Of a stretch of 64,000 bases of DNA, positions 1-8,789 are shown in pieces. The stretch is taken from positions 124,001 to 188,000 of the forward strand of contig NZ_JAVFVU010000008.1 of the NCBI RefSeq assembly GCF_030929615.1, in the 5' to 3' direction. The notes beneath the pieces are model-generated. The model was not told the origin of the DNA. It did no database searches and saw only the letters and a program-made list of their open reading frames with translations. The stretch is from Dyadobacter sp. LHD-138 (GTDB lineage Bacteria; Bacteroidota; Bacteroidia; Cytophagales; Spirosomataceae). Position 1 is the first letter of the stretch. Each line of letters begins with the position of its first letter. A program made the position numbers and the translations under genes.

Positions 1-652
1 CATGAAAATTTTATATACTAAATGACAGTAGAAATAGTATTACCCCAAAGTTAGAATTTATCGCGAATGAAAACACTAAAATATTAGCACAATTCTAAAT
101 ACCTGGTAACCAGATGTAATAACTCTCTAATGAATGAATAAAAACAATAATATATTTAATGCAAAATAACCTCTATTCAACACGCAAATGACTATGCTTT
201 TAAAAAATCACTTGCCTGACAGTCATAGAAATCAAGTCAAAGTTACATTGAAGGTACAAGTTATAAATTTTAGTTAAAATAAAGTCAAAAACCTATACCC
301 TATATTTATTTTCTACTCGAAATTTTATTTTCTGCTATTAATGTACAAAGATATTTCGATAAAAAAAATGAATTTATATTGAACGGATATATCGTTGATC
401 GCTATAAAAAGGATCATTTTTATTCGATATGGTACAGAATTAATTTAATTAGTTCTTACACAAGCCACTACAATAAATTCTAAAAATTCTCTGATATATT
501 CAACAATAAGATAGTAAAAATTCAAAATTGCGATTCAGAAACAATTATTCAGATCATTTGAATGCTCCATACGCTTCTTCCTTTAAGTTAAAATGATAAA
601 TTTGATGAGGCATTCTCCCGAATCAATCACACACATTATAAAATAGCTAAAA
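1..652. other. AT-rich region without a recognisable gene
   Basis: These 652 bases are strongly AT-rich compared with the rest of the window. Every reading frame I followed is broken by stop codons within a few dozen codons. No tRNA, hairpin terminator or clear insertion-sequence end was seen. The region probably carries the promoter of the downstream acyltransferase gene, but I could not place it with confidence. Confidence 0.6.
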
Positions 653-1630
653 TTGAGTAATCCCGCCTTTACCTGGATTTATGATCAACTGGAAACACGT
701 CTGTATATCCAAAATCCCGAAAATGAATATTCTGCTAACTTTGAAAGTTATCTTTTCAACACCGCAAAGCACCAAAATACACAGGCATCTCAGACGTTTT
801 ATACATTCTGCCTTTTCAGACTTCCTGAATCCGGCGCCATTGCATCAATTTCTTTTGTCAAAAAATCCCGGAACACCTTTATTTCACCTGCAAAAGCTCC
901 ATTCGGTGGAATACAACGACATCCTGACTGCAATGCGTATGAATTAACGTTTTTTATTTTCTGCATCGAAAAATGGGCACAAAAAAACAACGTAAAATCA
1001 CTAACAATTAAGAGCGCGCCAGCCTGCTATGATCCAATTTTCCATAACCTTTTGCATAGAATTTATTTAATGGGGGAATATCAGGCAACCGAGCAAATCA
1101 ACCACCACATTGAAATTACAAATCGCGTTTTCAATCAGCGCATAAAAAAATCTGAATGCAGACGATTAACTAAATGTAAAAATGCAGGCTTTACGGTCGG
1201 TCTTGACCAGACATCTTCTTCACAAAATATTTACCAATTCATCCGGGATAGCTTTTTAACCAAACAATACAAATTATCAATCTCCGAAGACCAATTTAAC
1301 ATCCTGACAACAACATTCTCCAAAGAAATTCTAGTGTTTTCCGTCAGAGATGCCCATCAACTTATAGCCGTGTGCGTAACCGTGCGTGTTAGCAAAAATG
1401 TACTCTACAATTTTATCCCGACCGACCTGCTTTCTTATAGAAGATTCAGTCCCATGGTGCTGCTGTTCGAGGAGATTTACAATTATTGCCAAAAAGAAAG
1501 GATTGAAATTTGGGATCTGGGCACGTCAAACGACCATCATGGCATAATCAAGCCTGGTCTGGTATGTTTTAAGGAAAATATGGGTGGGGTAAAATCTTCA
1601 AAAATTTGTTATCATAAAATCCTGGTTTAA
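653..1630 (+). CDS. FemAB/GNAT-like acyltransferase, hypothetical
   Basis: The 325-residue product resembles FemAB-type or GNAT_6 acyltransferases. The clearest sign is the C-terminal stretch with WDLGTSNDHHG followed by a lysine-rich CFKENMGG segment; in this superfamily such a segment closes the acyl-CoA or aminoacyl-tRNA binding fold. The gene begins with TTG: an in-frame TAG lies at 644-646 and the next in-frame ATG is about 135 codons downstream, so the start is forced but unusual. No signal peptide or membrane segment is visible, so the protein is probably cytoplasmic. It sits at the edge of the polysaccharide region, where it could acylate a sugar or peptidoglycan precursor. The substrate is unknown and the family call is moderate. 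Confidence 0.55.
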   Translation: MSNPAFTWIYDQLETRLYIQNPENEYSANFESYLFNTAKHQNTQASQTFYTFCLFRLPESGAIASISFVKKSRNTFISPAKAPFGGIQRHPDCNAYELTFFIFCIEKWAQKNNVKSLTIKSAPACYDPIFHNLLHRIYLMGEYQATEQINHHIEITNRVFNQRIKKSECRRLTKCKNAGFTVGLDQTSSSQNIYQFIRDSFLTKQYKLSISEDQFNILTTTFSKEILVFSVRDAHQLIAVCVTVRVSKNVLYNFIPTDLLSYRRFSPMVLLFEEIYNYCQKERIEIWDLGTSNDHHGIIKPGLVCFKENMGGVKSSKICYHKILV

Positions 1631-1828
1631 AACATCACACTTCTAGAATCATAACCATTTACCAACACTGGCTACTTTCAATGATCCTGACTGATAGTCA
1701 AATTAAGGATACAAATCCCGCATTCACGCGTTGTATTTTTAAATGATAATGCAAATTTAATTCGTTAAGCCTTTCCTCAGAAAACTCTCTTTTTCCTCTT
1801 ATCTTCGGCAAAATATTTGAGCATTGTA

Positions 1829-2710
1829 ATGAAATTAAAAACAATAAAGACAATCCTGGGTCACCCGTTAAATAAAAACAGAAAGGTAAAAGCACTTTTA
1901 ACATTTCTAAAAAGGGGAATTGTAATTCGTTTACATAAACATCCGATGGTCTATCCTTTTGTTGAAAATGTTTCATTGGTTGTTGACAGAGGCATGTCCA
2001 GTGCAGAGCTTCAGATATATACCGGCCTTTATGATACCAACGAAATGTTTTTCGTGATGCATTATTTACGGTCAGAAGATACTTTTGTGGATGTAGGTGC
2101 GAATATTGGCGTATATTCAGTGCTGGCATCCGGAATAACCGGGGCAAAATCGCTATCATTTGAGCCTATCCCCTCGACTTTTGCGAACCTGAAACGCAAT
2201 ATCAATTACAACAATTTACAGGATAAAACAGAATTATTTAACCTTGGGGTTGGCGATAAAGAGGAAACGTTGGTATTTTCGAACACATTGGATGCCATAA
2301 ACCATGTAATCAACGACAATACCTTTGGCGGGCCCGTCACTGAAGTCCCGGTAAATTCCCTTGATAACTTATTAAAGGGAAAGAACATCAATCTTCTTAA
2401 AATTGATGTGGAAGGATTTGAAGCCAATGTGATTAATGGTGCAACTTCAACCCTGGAAAGACCTGAGTTGAAAGTCATTATTATGGAAACGAACGGACTT
2501 TCTGACCAATATGAATTTGGGCAGAATTACATTCACGACAAACTTCTCGGTCTTGGGTTTGTACCTTATAACTATCTTCCGACGGAAAGAAAACTTACCA
2601 AAATAACTTCAACAAACCCGGAAAACACGATTTATATCAGAGATCTTGCGTTTGTTGAAAACCGAATCAAATCATCCCGCAAAATCAAACTTGGTGATGT
2701 GTTGATCTAA
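1829..2710 (+). CDS. FkbM family methyltransferase
   Basis: The product is a SAM-dependent methyltransferase of the FkbM family, typically O-methylating sugars or small molecules. SAM-binding motif I is clear (FVDVGANIGVYSVLA), followed by an acidic SFEP segment and the family motif LLKIDVEGFEANVING. I chose the ATG at 1829; the open frame extends four codons upstream to a TTG at 1817, but the ATG gives a normal start. There is no signal peptide. It converges with the flippase gene on the other strand, and a shared hairpin lies between them. The location in a glycosyltransferase cluster suggests methylation of an exported glycan; the acceptor cannot be read from the sequence. Confidence 0.85.
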   Translation: MKLKTIKTILGHPLNKNRKVKALLTFLKRGIVIRLHKHPMVYPFVENVSLVVDRGMSSAELQIYTGLYDTNEMFFVMHYLRSEDTFVDVGANIGVYSVLASGITGAKSLSFEPIPSTFANLKRNINYNNLQDKTELFNLGVGDKEETLVFSNTLDAINHVINDNTFGGPVTEVPVNSLDNLLKGKNINLLKIDVEGFEANVINGATSTLERPELKVIIMETNGLSDQYEFGQNYIHDKLLGLGFVPYNYLPTERKLTKITSTNPENTIYIRDLAFVENRIKSSRKIKLGDVLI

Positions 2711-2712
2711 CG

Positions 2713-2745
2713 ATAATTTCCCAGCAATACGGCTGCTGAAATTAT
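2713..2745. terminator. Bidirectional hairpin between convergent genes
   Basis: An imperfect inverted repeat (ATAATTTC/GAAATTAT outer arms, AGCA/TGCT inner part) lies between the FkbM stop and the flippase stop, just overlapping the flippase stop codon. Its place between two convergent genes fits a shared terminator. There is no long T tract. Confidence 0.5.
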
Positions 2746-4241
2746 TTCAGCCATTTGCGTTGAAAAGATAATACCAGTTCATTAATCTCAACCGAAACCT
2801 GCATTCGGATGATAAACGTCGCAAACAAAATTACGAGTACTCCTGAACGCAAAACCAATACCATCATGGCTGAAAACACCGTACGGGTATAATCCGGCAC
2901 CAAAAATGTAAGCGCGTACAAAATGACCAGAATGACCGTAACCTGTAAAGTTTTGTTGGTAAAAGGCAGCACCCCAAATTTCTTCCAGACAAACAACATT
3001 CTGACCATCGAATAGACAAAAGTAGTAAAGGCGGTTGCAATGGCTGCTCCCAAAAAACCGTAAAGGGGAATCAACCAAAGGTTTAGCAAAAAACCGATGA
3101 TGGCAGAGGCCACGATAAACAACGTGGCAAATCTGAAAAATTTCGAGTATAAAATTATTTCGGTATTTAACCCGGTTGCAATATCGAATACCTTAACCAT
3201 GGCTAAAAAAAGGACTACGTACTTTCCTTCCGAATAAGTATCTCCCTTCGGAAGTAAAAAGAAAATATCGTCAATACTGGCCCAAATAAGTAAAAAAACG
3301 ACTCCGCCGGCAATCAGTTGATTCAATGCAGACTTCTGATTCATGGTCCGCACATGTCCAAAATCACCTTTTGTCAGTGAAGAGGCCAATAGTGGAATCG
3401 ATATCTGCGCGATGGCTTTTCTGGGTATTTCGATGATGCTGGCAATGTAAGAAGCGATAATAAATATCCCCGCACTAACCAGTCCTCTTTCGCCTGCCAC
3501 CATCGACCGGTCAATAAACAACATCAGGTTTACCCCAATTCCTCCGAGCAAGGTAAAACCGCCGTAGGCCAGCATCTGGCGCATCGTCATCGATGTCAGT
3601 ATCGTCCTGTTTGGAAATTTCCAATACCATTTCCCAAGACTCCTGATGTAACCAATTAAAATCAGCACGCCCAGGCCATAGGATGCGATCAGAAGATACA
3701 GCATAGTGTCAAAACTTAACCATCCGATCCCAAACGTAAAGATCAAAAGTACATTTGCCAGTTTTAAATATACCTCCCGAATAAAACTGGGTACCGCAAT
3801 CCTCGCATTATTACGACAATATGCCTCCAAAACGGTAATATAAATCCAAAAAATTGTTAACGGAATTACCAGAAAATGATACTTCAACAACATCGGGGAC
3901 TTCTCTGCGTAATACGCGTGAATAGCCGGCGTAAACAACAGATAAATGGTTGCAAAAAGCAATGCGCCTACAAAGGGTAAAAACAGTAGGAAAGGAAGAA
4001 TTCCGTTGTGTTTTTCTTCATCATCCCGAAACAGGCTGAAAAATTTGTCCGCGATAAAGGGCGTTCCTAAATGCGCAAATGCCGAAAATAGCAGGCTATT
4101 TTCAAACAATAACCGGGATAACGCGTACTGCTCTACGGATAGAAACTTCGTAGAAACGTACATAACATTGACAATACCAATCCCTACTCCGATATAAGAC
4201 CCTAAGCCCGCTTTAAGACTCTGACGAACAACAATTCCCAC
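2742..4241 (-). CDS. Wzx-type polysaccharide flippase (MATE/MOP superfamily)
   Basis: This 499-residue, highly hydrophobic protein has about 12-14 predicted membrane segments and the layout of the oligosaccharide flippases (Wzx/RfbX) of the MOP superfamily, which move lipid-linked oligosaccharides across the inner membrane. It starts with GTG and lies 9 nt after the wecB stop codon, so it is the last gene of a minus-strand unit with wecB and a GT4 glycosyltransferase. No Wzy polymerase or initiating sugar-phosphate transferase is in the window; they may lie to the left or elsewhere. Wzx sequences are very divergent, so the family call rests on hydrophobicity, length and context. Confidence 0.8.
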   Translation of the reverse strand: MGIVVRQSLKAGLGSYIGVGIGIVNVMYVSTKFLSVEQYALSRLLFENSLLFSAFAHLGTPFIADKFFSLFRDDEEKHNGILPFLLFLPFVGALLFATIYLLFTPAIHAYYAEKSPMLLKYHFLVIPLTIFWIYITVLEAYCRNNARIAVPSFIREVYLKLANVLLIFTFGIGWLSFDTMLYLLIASYGLGVLILIGYIRSLGKWYWKFPNRTILTSMTMRQMLAYGGFTLLGGIGVNLMLFIDRSMVAGERGLVSAGIFIIASYIASIIEIPRKAIAQISIPLLASSLTKGDFGHVRTMNQKSALNQLIAGGVVFLLIWASIDDIFFLLPKGDTYSEGKYVVLFLAMVKVFDIATGLNTEIILYSKFFRFATLFIVASAIIGFLLNLWLIPLYGFLGAAIATAFTTFVYSMVRMLFVWKKFGVLPFTNKTLQVTVILVILYALTFLVPDYTRTVFSAMMVLVLRSGVLVILFATFIIRMQVSVEINELVLSFQRKWLK

Positions 4242-4250
4242 TATAAAAGG

Positions 4251-5351
4251 CTAGTTAGCATATTTTTGTATCAATATTTCAGTGATACGTTCTGCCGCCT
4301 GTCCGTCCCAAAATGGCGGTATTACGCCTTCCTTTGTCCGACCGCCCAAAATATCCTGTACTTTTTCAGCCACAGAAACCGGATCCAGGTCGCTTAACAG
4401 AATATTTGTTCCCAATTCAACTGTGACCGGGCGTTCTGTACTCGCACGGAAAGTCAGACAGGGTACTTGTAAATACGTTGTTTCTTCCTGAATCCCGCCA
4501 GAATCGGTAATGATCAAAGCAGCATTTTCCATCAGATGCAAAAATTCCAGATAACCTTGCGGCTCCATCAAAATTACATTCTGAAGGCTTTTCAGTTCTT
4601 CCAGCAAGCCCCAGGTTTCCATATTTTTCAGGGTTCTTGGATGAACAGGGAACAATACGGTTTTATCCTTCGAAGTTTCCTTGATAATCGTAAGGATATT
4701 GGTAAGCCCTGCTTCAAAGTCCACATTACTCGGCCGGTGCATCGTCATCAAAACGTAAGACTTCGGTGCCAGGCCCAGATCATTCAGAATGGTCAGCGTT
4801 GCGGCTTTTTTACGATAATAAACCAGCGAGTCGATCATTACATTGCCTACGAAATGCACCTTTTCGTCCGGAATACTTTCTCTTTTAAGATTATCGATAC
4901 CGGCCTGTTCCGTCACAAAAAGGTCATCCGCAATACAATCGGTCATGATCCGGTTAATTTCTTCCGGCATTCCGCGATCACCGCTTCTCAAACCTGCTTC
5001 CACGTGCACAACCGGAATATGTTCCTTCACCGCCACCATCGCGCACGCGATGGTTGAGTTCACGTCACCCACTACAAGGACGACATCCGGTTTTTCGGCG
5101 GCCATCACCTGCTCAAATTCAATCATGATTTTGGCGGTTTGCTGCGTGTGCGATCCCCCGCCGATACCTAAGAAATAATCCGGTTTCGGTAATTCCAGCT
5201 GATTAAAAAAAACATCCGACATGCGGGCATCGTAGTGCTGTCCCGTATGAATAATTTTCGAATCTATTTGAGCATGTTTCAAAAAAGCGCGGTGAAGCGG
5301 AGCCACTTTCATGAAGTTTGGACGTGCACCAACAATACTTAGGATTTTCAT
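4251..5351 (-). CDS. wecB: UDP-N-acetylglucosamine 2-epimerase (non-hydrolysing)
   Basis: The enzyme interconverts UDP-GlcNAc and UDP-ManNAc in the cytoplasm, supplying ManNAc-type sugars for surface glycans. The 366-residue length is normal. Recognisable motifs are the N-terminal GARPNFMKVAPL, the HVEAGLRSGD segment, the VHPRT motif, and DSGGIQEET near the C-terminus, which binds the nucleotide sugar. The ATG at 5351 is well placed. The gene sits between a GT4 glycosyltransferase upstream (stop 34 nt away) and the flippase downstream (9 nt), on the same strand, so the three are likely co-transcribed. Confidence 0.93.
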   Translation of the reverse strand: MKILSIVGARPNFMKVAPLHRAFLKHAQIDSKIIHTGQHYDARMSDVFFNQLELPKPDYFLGIGGGSHTQQTAKIMIEFEQVMAAEKPDVVLVVGDVNSTIACAMVAVKEHIPVVHVEAGLRSGDRGMPEEINRIMTDCIADDLFVTEQAGIDNLKRESIPDEKVHFVGNVMIDSLVYYRKKAATLTILNDLGLAPKSYVLMTMHRPSNVDFEAGLTNILTIIKETSKDKTVLFPVHPRTLKNMETWGLLEELKSLQNVILMEPQGYLEFLHLMENAALIITDSGGIQEETTYLQVPCLTFRASTERPVTVELGTNILLSDLDPVSVAEKVQDILGGRTKEGVIPPFWDGQAAERITEILIQKYAN

Positions 5352-5384
5352 TTTTAATCAACCAAAATTTTAAACAGCTATCGA

Positions 5385-6596
5385 TCAGTGCGCAAGAACA
5401 TATTGAAAAGCAACCATATACTCCTTCAACACACTATGTATATTAATTTCTTCCTTGATAATTTTCAGCGAGTTAGCACCAAAGGTCTTTACTTTTTCCG
5501 GATCTTCAAGCAAGCTTTTGATTTTCAGGTTAAGACTTTCCTGATTACCGTTTTCAAAATAACTTCCGTTGTATCCTTCCCGGACCAGACGACGCTCCGT
5601 TCCATCCGCTACTGCGCAAATGACAGGTTTGGCAAAACACATGGCATCGTTGATCGACAAACCGCCCATGCCGCCTAACAGGTAAATGGACGAAACATGC
5701 AGATAACGTCCCAATGTCAGCGAGTCATAAACACCACCCACAAAACGAATATTGTCAGCGATGCCCGAATCAGCAGCCTGTTTTTTCAGTGTTTCTTCCT
5801 CGGGACCAAAACCTACCACAACCAATTCGATATCCGGAAAAAAACTTTTCAGATCCCTTACCGACTGAATCAGCATATCCACACGTTTCCATTTCACCAA
5901 CCGTCCGACATGTATAACACGGTGGGGATTGACAGGCAAAATATCAGGCTGTTTCAGGACCTGGTCATAAGCCGCCAGCAATTCGTCTGTATCTGGAGAA
6001 TTGGCAGCGATAAATATTTTTTCTTTGGGGACGCCGTAACTCGCGATGATCTCTCCTCCCTCGTTGTAATAATTGATATGTGCATCGGCCAGGGGCAGAT
6101 ACAGTCTGCGCAGACAGGTGATAACCCGGAATGAAAGCGCACCTTTCCAGTTTTTTTTCGCCGCGTCCAGATCTTCCGTGATATTTTGTCCGGAGTAATA
6201 ATATTCCTGGCTTTTGCCCCAATAAGCGGTATTAAACGGAATGTCCCGGCAAATTAATTTCGCTTTGACTTCTTTTAACCTAAAATAGAACAGGGGATTT
6301 AATATAAACTGTAAGAAATAAGGCCATGCCGACATCACGATAATGTCCGGTTTTATTTCATGCAGTGTCGGTATCAGATTTTCAAAAAAAGACTTGCCGT
6401 ACCAGGTTGTGTATTCGGGAAGTTCTACCAGACGAAACTGTGCGGCTGATTTATCCTCTTTCACACCAGCACCAATCGCCTTGCTTTGCTGACTGGGTTT
6501 GACCAGAATAACTTCGATTCCATAGTCAGAAACCATTTTATTCAGTATCAATGCAAAATAGTGCGGCAACCCCGCCATGACAAAACAAACCCGCAT
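5385..6596 (-). CDS. Glycosyltransferase family 4
   Basis: A GT-B fold glycosyltransferase of about 403 residues. The C-terminal half has the GT4 donor-binding signature: VIHVGRLVKWKRVDMLIQSV followed by the LVVVGFGPEEETLKK segment, and GMGGLSINDAMCFAKPVI, where the usual E-x7-E catalytic/donor-binding region lies. The N-terminus (MRVCFVMAGLPHYFALIL) forms the acceptor-side Rossmann-like domain. It should transfer a sugar from an activated nucleotide to a growing lipid-linked oligosaccharide at the inner face of the membrane. It leads the wecB-flippase unit. The sugar and linkage cannot be predicted. Confidence 0.88.
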   Translation of the reverse strand: MRVCFVMAGLPHYFALILNKMVSDYGIEVILVKPSQQSKAIGAGVKEDKSAAQFRLVELPEYTTWYGKSFFENLIPTLHEIKPDIIVMSAWPYFLQFILNPLFYFRLKEVKAKLICRDIPFNTAYWGKSQEYYYSGQNITEDLDAAKKNWKGALSFRVITCLRRLYLPLADAHINYYNEGGEIIASYGVPKEKIFIAANSPDTDELLAAYDQVLKQPDILPVNPHRVIHVGRLVKWKRVDMLIQSVRDLKSFFPDIELVVVGFGPEEETLKKQAADSGIADNIRFVGGVYDSLTLGRYLHVSSIYLLGGMGGLSINDAMCFAKPVICAVADGTERRLVREGYNGSYFENGNQESLNLKIKSLLEDPEKVKTFGANSLKIIKEEINIHSVLKEYMVAFQYVLAH

Positions 6597-6736
6597 GCGT
6601 CAATAGTATTGTGATAATTCCTGCAAAAGTACACATTCGCAGGTAATTTTAAGAGGCGTAGCAATCTTTACCCGACTCAGGTTCTGTTTTTTTACATAAA
6701 ACAGAAAAAACAAGCCGAAGTATTGTGAAAAAAATA

Positions 6737-6765
6737 AGCGGAATCAGCTTAAAACTGATTCCGCT
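6737..6765 (-). terminator. Intrinsic terminator after the UDP-sugar dehydrogenase gene
   Basis: A perfect 11-bp inverted repeat (AGCGGAATCAG / CTGATTCCGCT, loop of 7) lies 11 nt after the dehydrogenase stop. On the minus strand it is followed by CTTATTTTTTTT, as expected for an intrinsic terminator. It suggests the dehydrogenase is transcribed separately from the glycosyltransferase-wecB-flippase unit. Confidence 0.85.
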
Positions 6766-6776
6766 CCGGAACATTT

Positions 6777-8045
6777 TTATAGTCTCGAATCAACAGAATC
6801 TTTTGGCAATGTGGATTTTAAATCAAAAAGGACCGAATTGCTGTTGGTAAAATCCTTCAAATCGATTGCTTTGAAGGTATCGTGTGCCACGGCCAGTACA
6901 ACCGCTTCGTATTTTCCCGATGGTTTGTCGGATAACGCAATATCGTACTCATGTTTCACCTCATCCGCCGACGCCCATGAATCATACACGTCCACCTGCA
7001 TACCAAAATCCTTCAATTCTTTGTATACATCAACAACCCGTGTATTTCTGATATCGGGACAATTTTCCTTGAACGTTATTCCCAATATCAAAACACGGCT
7101 GCCTTCAATTTTATGACCTTTTTTGATCAGTAATTTCACCAGTTTATTGGCGACAAACACACCCATGGTATCATTGACCCGTCGCCCTGAAAGGATCACC
7201 TGCGGGTAATAACCCAAAGATTCAGCTTTGTAAGCCAGGTAGTACGGATCCACGCCAATGCAATGGCCGCCCACCAGTCCGGGTTTGTATTTAAGAAAAT
7301 TCCATTTCGTCCCAGCCGCTTCCAATACCTCTGTCGTATCAATGCTCATCCGGTCGAATATCAGCGCAAGCTCGTTGACAAAGGAAATATTGACGTCACG
7401 CTGGGCATTTTCAATGGCTTTCGAAGCTTCCGCTACCTTAATGCTTGGCGCCAGGTGCGTACCGGCTTCAATGATCGAACCGTATAAATTATTGACAAAT
7501 TCAGCAATTTCCGGCGTCGATCCGGAAGTGACTTTCTTGATTTTTGTCAGCGTATTGATCTTGTCTCCGGGGTTAATGCGCTCCGGCGAATAGCCACAGA
7601 AGAAATCGGTATTAAATTTCAATCCGCTTTCCTTTTCCAGGACAGGAACACAATCTTCCTCCGTACAACCAGGATAAACCGTTGATTCATAAATCACGAT
7701 ATCCCCTTTTTTCAGCACCTTTCCTACCGTTTGACTGGCTTTTAAAAGTGGGACAAGATCCGGCTTTTTATAGTTGTCAATCGGCGTGGGAACGGTCACG
7801 ATAAATATATTACAGGTAGCCAATGCCGACAATTCATCAGAAAATTGCAAATCCTGCACACGTTGTAAATCTTCGGACGAAATTTCCTGCGTTCGGTCAT
7901 AACCTCTTTTCAGCTCTGAAACGCGGTCTTTATTGATATCAAAACCAAGCACTGAATATTTCCGGCTAAACTCCACCGCCAAAGGCAGACCGACATAACC
8001 TAGACCAATAATTGCAATTTTACTTGCAGCAATTTCTGACGACAT
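6777..8045 (-). CDS. Nucleotide-sugar dehydrogenase (TviB/WbpO-like)
   Basis: A UDP-glucose/GDP-mannose dehydrogenase superfamily enzyme of 422 residues that oxidises C6 of a UDP-sugar to a carboxylate with two NAD+. The N-terminal Rossmann motif IGLGYVGLPLA is at residues 13-23. The catalytic cysteine is in GGHCIGVDPYY near residue 262, and the C-terminal UDP-binding domain includes VLILGITFKENCPDIRNTR. The N-terminal FDINKDRVSELKRGYDRTQEI pattern is typical of the TviB/WbpO branch acting on UDP-GlcNAc or UDP-GalNAc rather than Ugd. With wecB nearby, UDP-ManNAc is also a possible substrate (WecC-like role). The gene diverges from the ORF6N gene and ends at a strong terminator. Confidence 0.9.
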   Translation of the reverse strand: MSSEIAASKIAIIGLGYVGLPLAVEFSRKYSVLGFDINKDRVSELKRGYDRTQEISSEDLQRVQDLQFSDELSALATCNIFIVTVPTPIDNYKKPDLVPLLKASQTVGKVLKKGDIVIYESTVYPGCTEEDCVPVLEKESGLKFNTDFFCGYSPERINPGDKINTLTKIKKVTSGSTPEIAEFVNNLYGSIIEAGTHLAPSIKVAEASKAIENAQRDVNISFVNELALIFDRMSIDTTEVLEAAGTKWNFLKYKPGLVGGHCIGVDPYYLAYKAESLGYYPQVILSGRRVNDTMGVFVANKLVKLLIKKGHKIEGSRVLILGITFKENCPDIRNTRVVDVYKELKDFGMQVDVYDSWASADEVKHEYDIALSDKPSGKYEAVVLAVAHDTFKAIDLKDFTNSNSVLFDLKSTLPKDSVDSRL

Positions 8046-8175
8046 TCTGGTAAATTTTATTACGAGGACATAAAACTATACATATTAATCTTGATCAGAA
8101 AATTTTGACTGAATCCGGTCGCCAATGGTATGCCAGAATTCGTCATTTTTATCTGGGTACAGGGTGTGACTTTTG

Positions 8176-8730
8176 ATGAAACTGACAGTATCTAATCCAA
8201 CATTAAAACCGCATATTATGGACCTGATATCTATTCAAAGCAAGGTTTTTACCCTTAGGGGACAAAAAATAATACTGGATTTTGATCTTGCAGAAATGTA
8301 CCAAGTTCCTACGAAAACATTAAAGCAGGCAGTCAGAAGAAACATGGACCGATTTCCGGAAGATTTTATGTTCGAAATAACAAACTTGGAATGGACCAAC
8401 TTGAGGTCACAAAATGTGACCTCAAGTTGGGGAGGCACGCGTTACACACCCTTTGCATTCACCGAACAAGGCGTTGCTATGTTATCCAGTGTTTTAAAAA
8501 GCCCAAAGGCTTTACAGGTAAACATTACAATTATGAGGGCATTTGTAATGATACGTCAGTATTATTACGACTCAAAAGAACTGGAACAACGCATTGAGCG
8601 TCTGGAAAATGAAATGCAGATCAAGTTTAAAGACATTTATGAGGCATTAAACTTTTTGTTAAACCCGCCGAATCCGGAGAGAAACCTTATCGGATTCAGG
8701 CAGGATGATGATCCATTTCTGGCAAAGTGA
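8176..8730 (+). CDS. ORF6N domain DNA-binding protein
   Basis: The N-terminal ~110 residues are an ORF6N domain: KVFTLRGQKIILDFDLAEMYQ, then VRRNMDRFPEDFMF, then TPFAFTEQGVAMLSSVL. Such domains are found in phage and bacterial DNA-binding regulators related to KilA-N/BRO proteins. The C-terminus (ELEQRIERLENEMQIKFKDIYEAL) looks like a coiled coil that may allow dimerisation. I chose the ATG at 8176 (a TTG precedes it at 8173); the ATG at 8218 is also possible. The coding sequence contains a perfect 15-bp palindrome at 8396-8430. The gene sits alone between divergent polysaccharide genes, and its target is unknown. Similar genes are often scattered in Bacteroidota accessory regions. Confidence 0.85.
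   Translation: MKLTVSNPTLKPHIMDLISIQSKVFTLRGQKIILDFDLAEMYQVPTKTLKQAVRRNMDRFPEDFMFEITNLEWTNLRSQNVTSSWGGTRYTPFAFTEQGVAMLSSVLKSPKALQVNITIMRAFVMIRQYYYDSKELEQRIERLENEMQIKFKDIYEALNFLLNPPNPERNLIGFRQDDDPFLAK
8396..8430. repeat. Perfect inverted repeat inside the ORF6N coding region
   Basis: Two perfect 15-base arms (CCAACTTGAGGTCAC at 8396-8410 and its exact complement at 8416-8430) are separated by AAAAT. The stem falls in codons for NLRSQNVTSSW of the ORF6N domain. In mRNA it would make a strong hairpin. It is not at a gene end, so it is not an ordinary terminator. Confidence 0.9.
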
Positions 8731-8789
8731 ATCAATAGTAATATCTTTGGCAGACAATCGACGGCATATTATAATTTATATCATCCAAA

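Noticed and set aside
1698-2159. A 153-codon minus-strand frame overlapping the first FkbM gene
   Set aside because: It overlaps the clearly conserved SAM-binding region of the FkbM gene and has no recognisable domain.
4536-5057. A 173-codon frame opposite wecB
   Set aside because: It lies entirely within wecB on the other strand and has no family features; it is a shadow of the wecB codon pattern.
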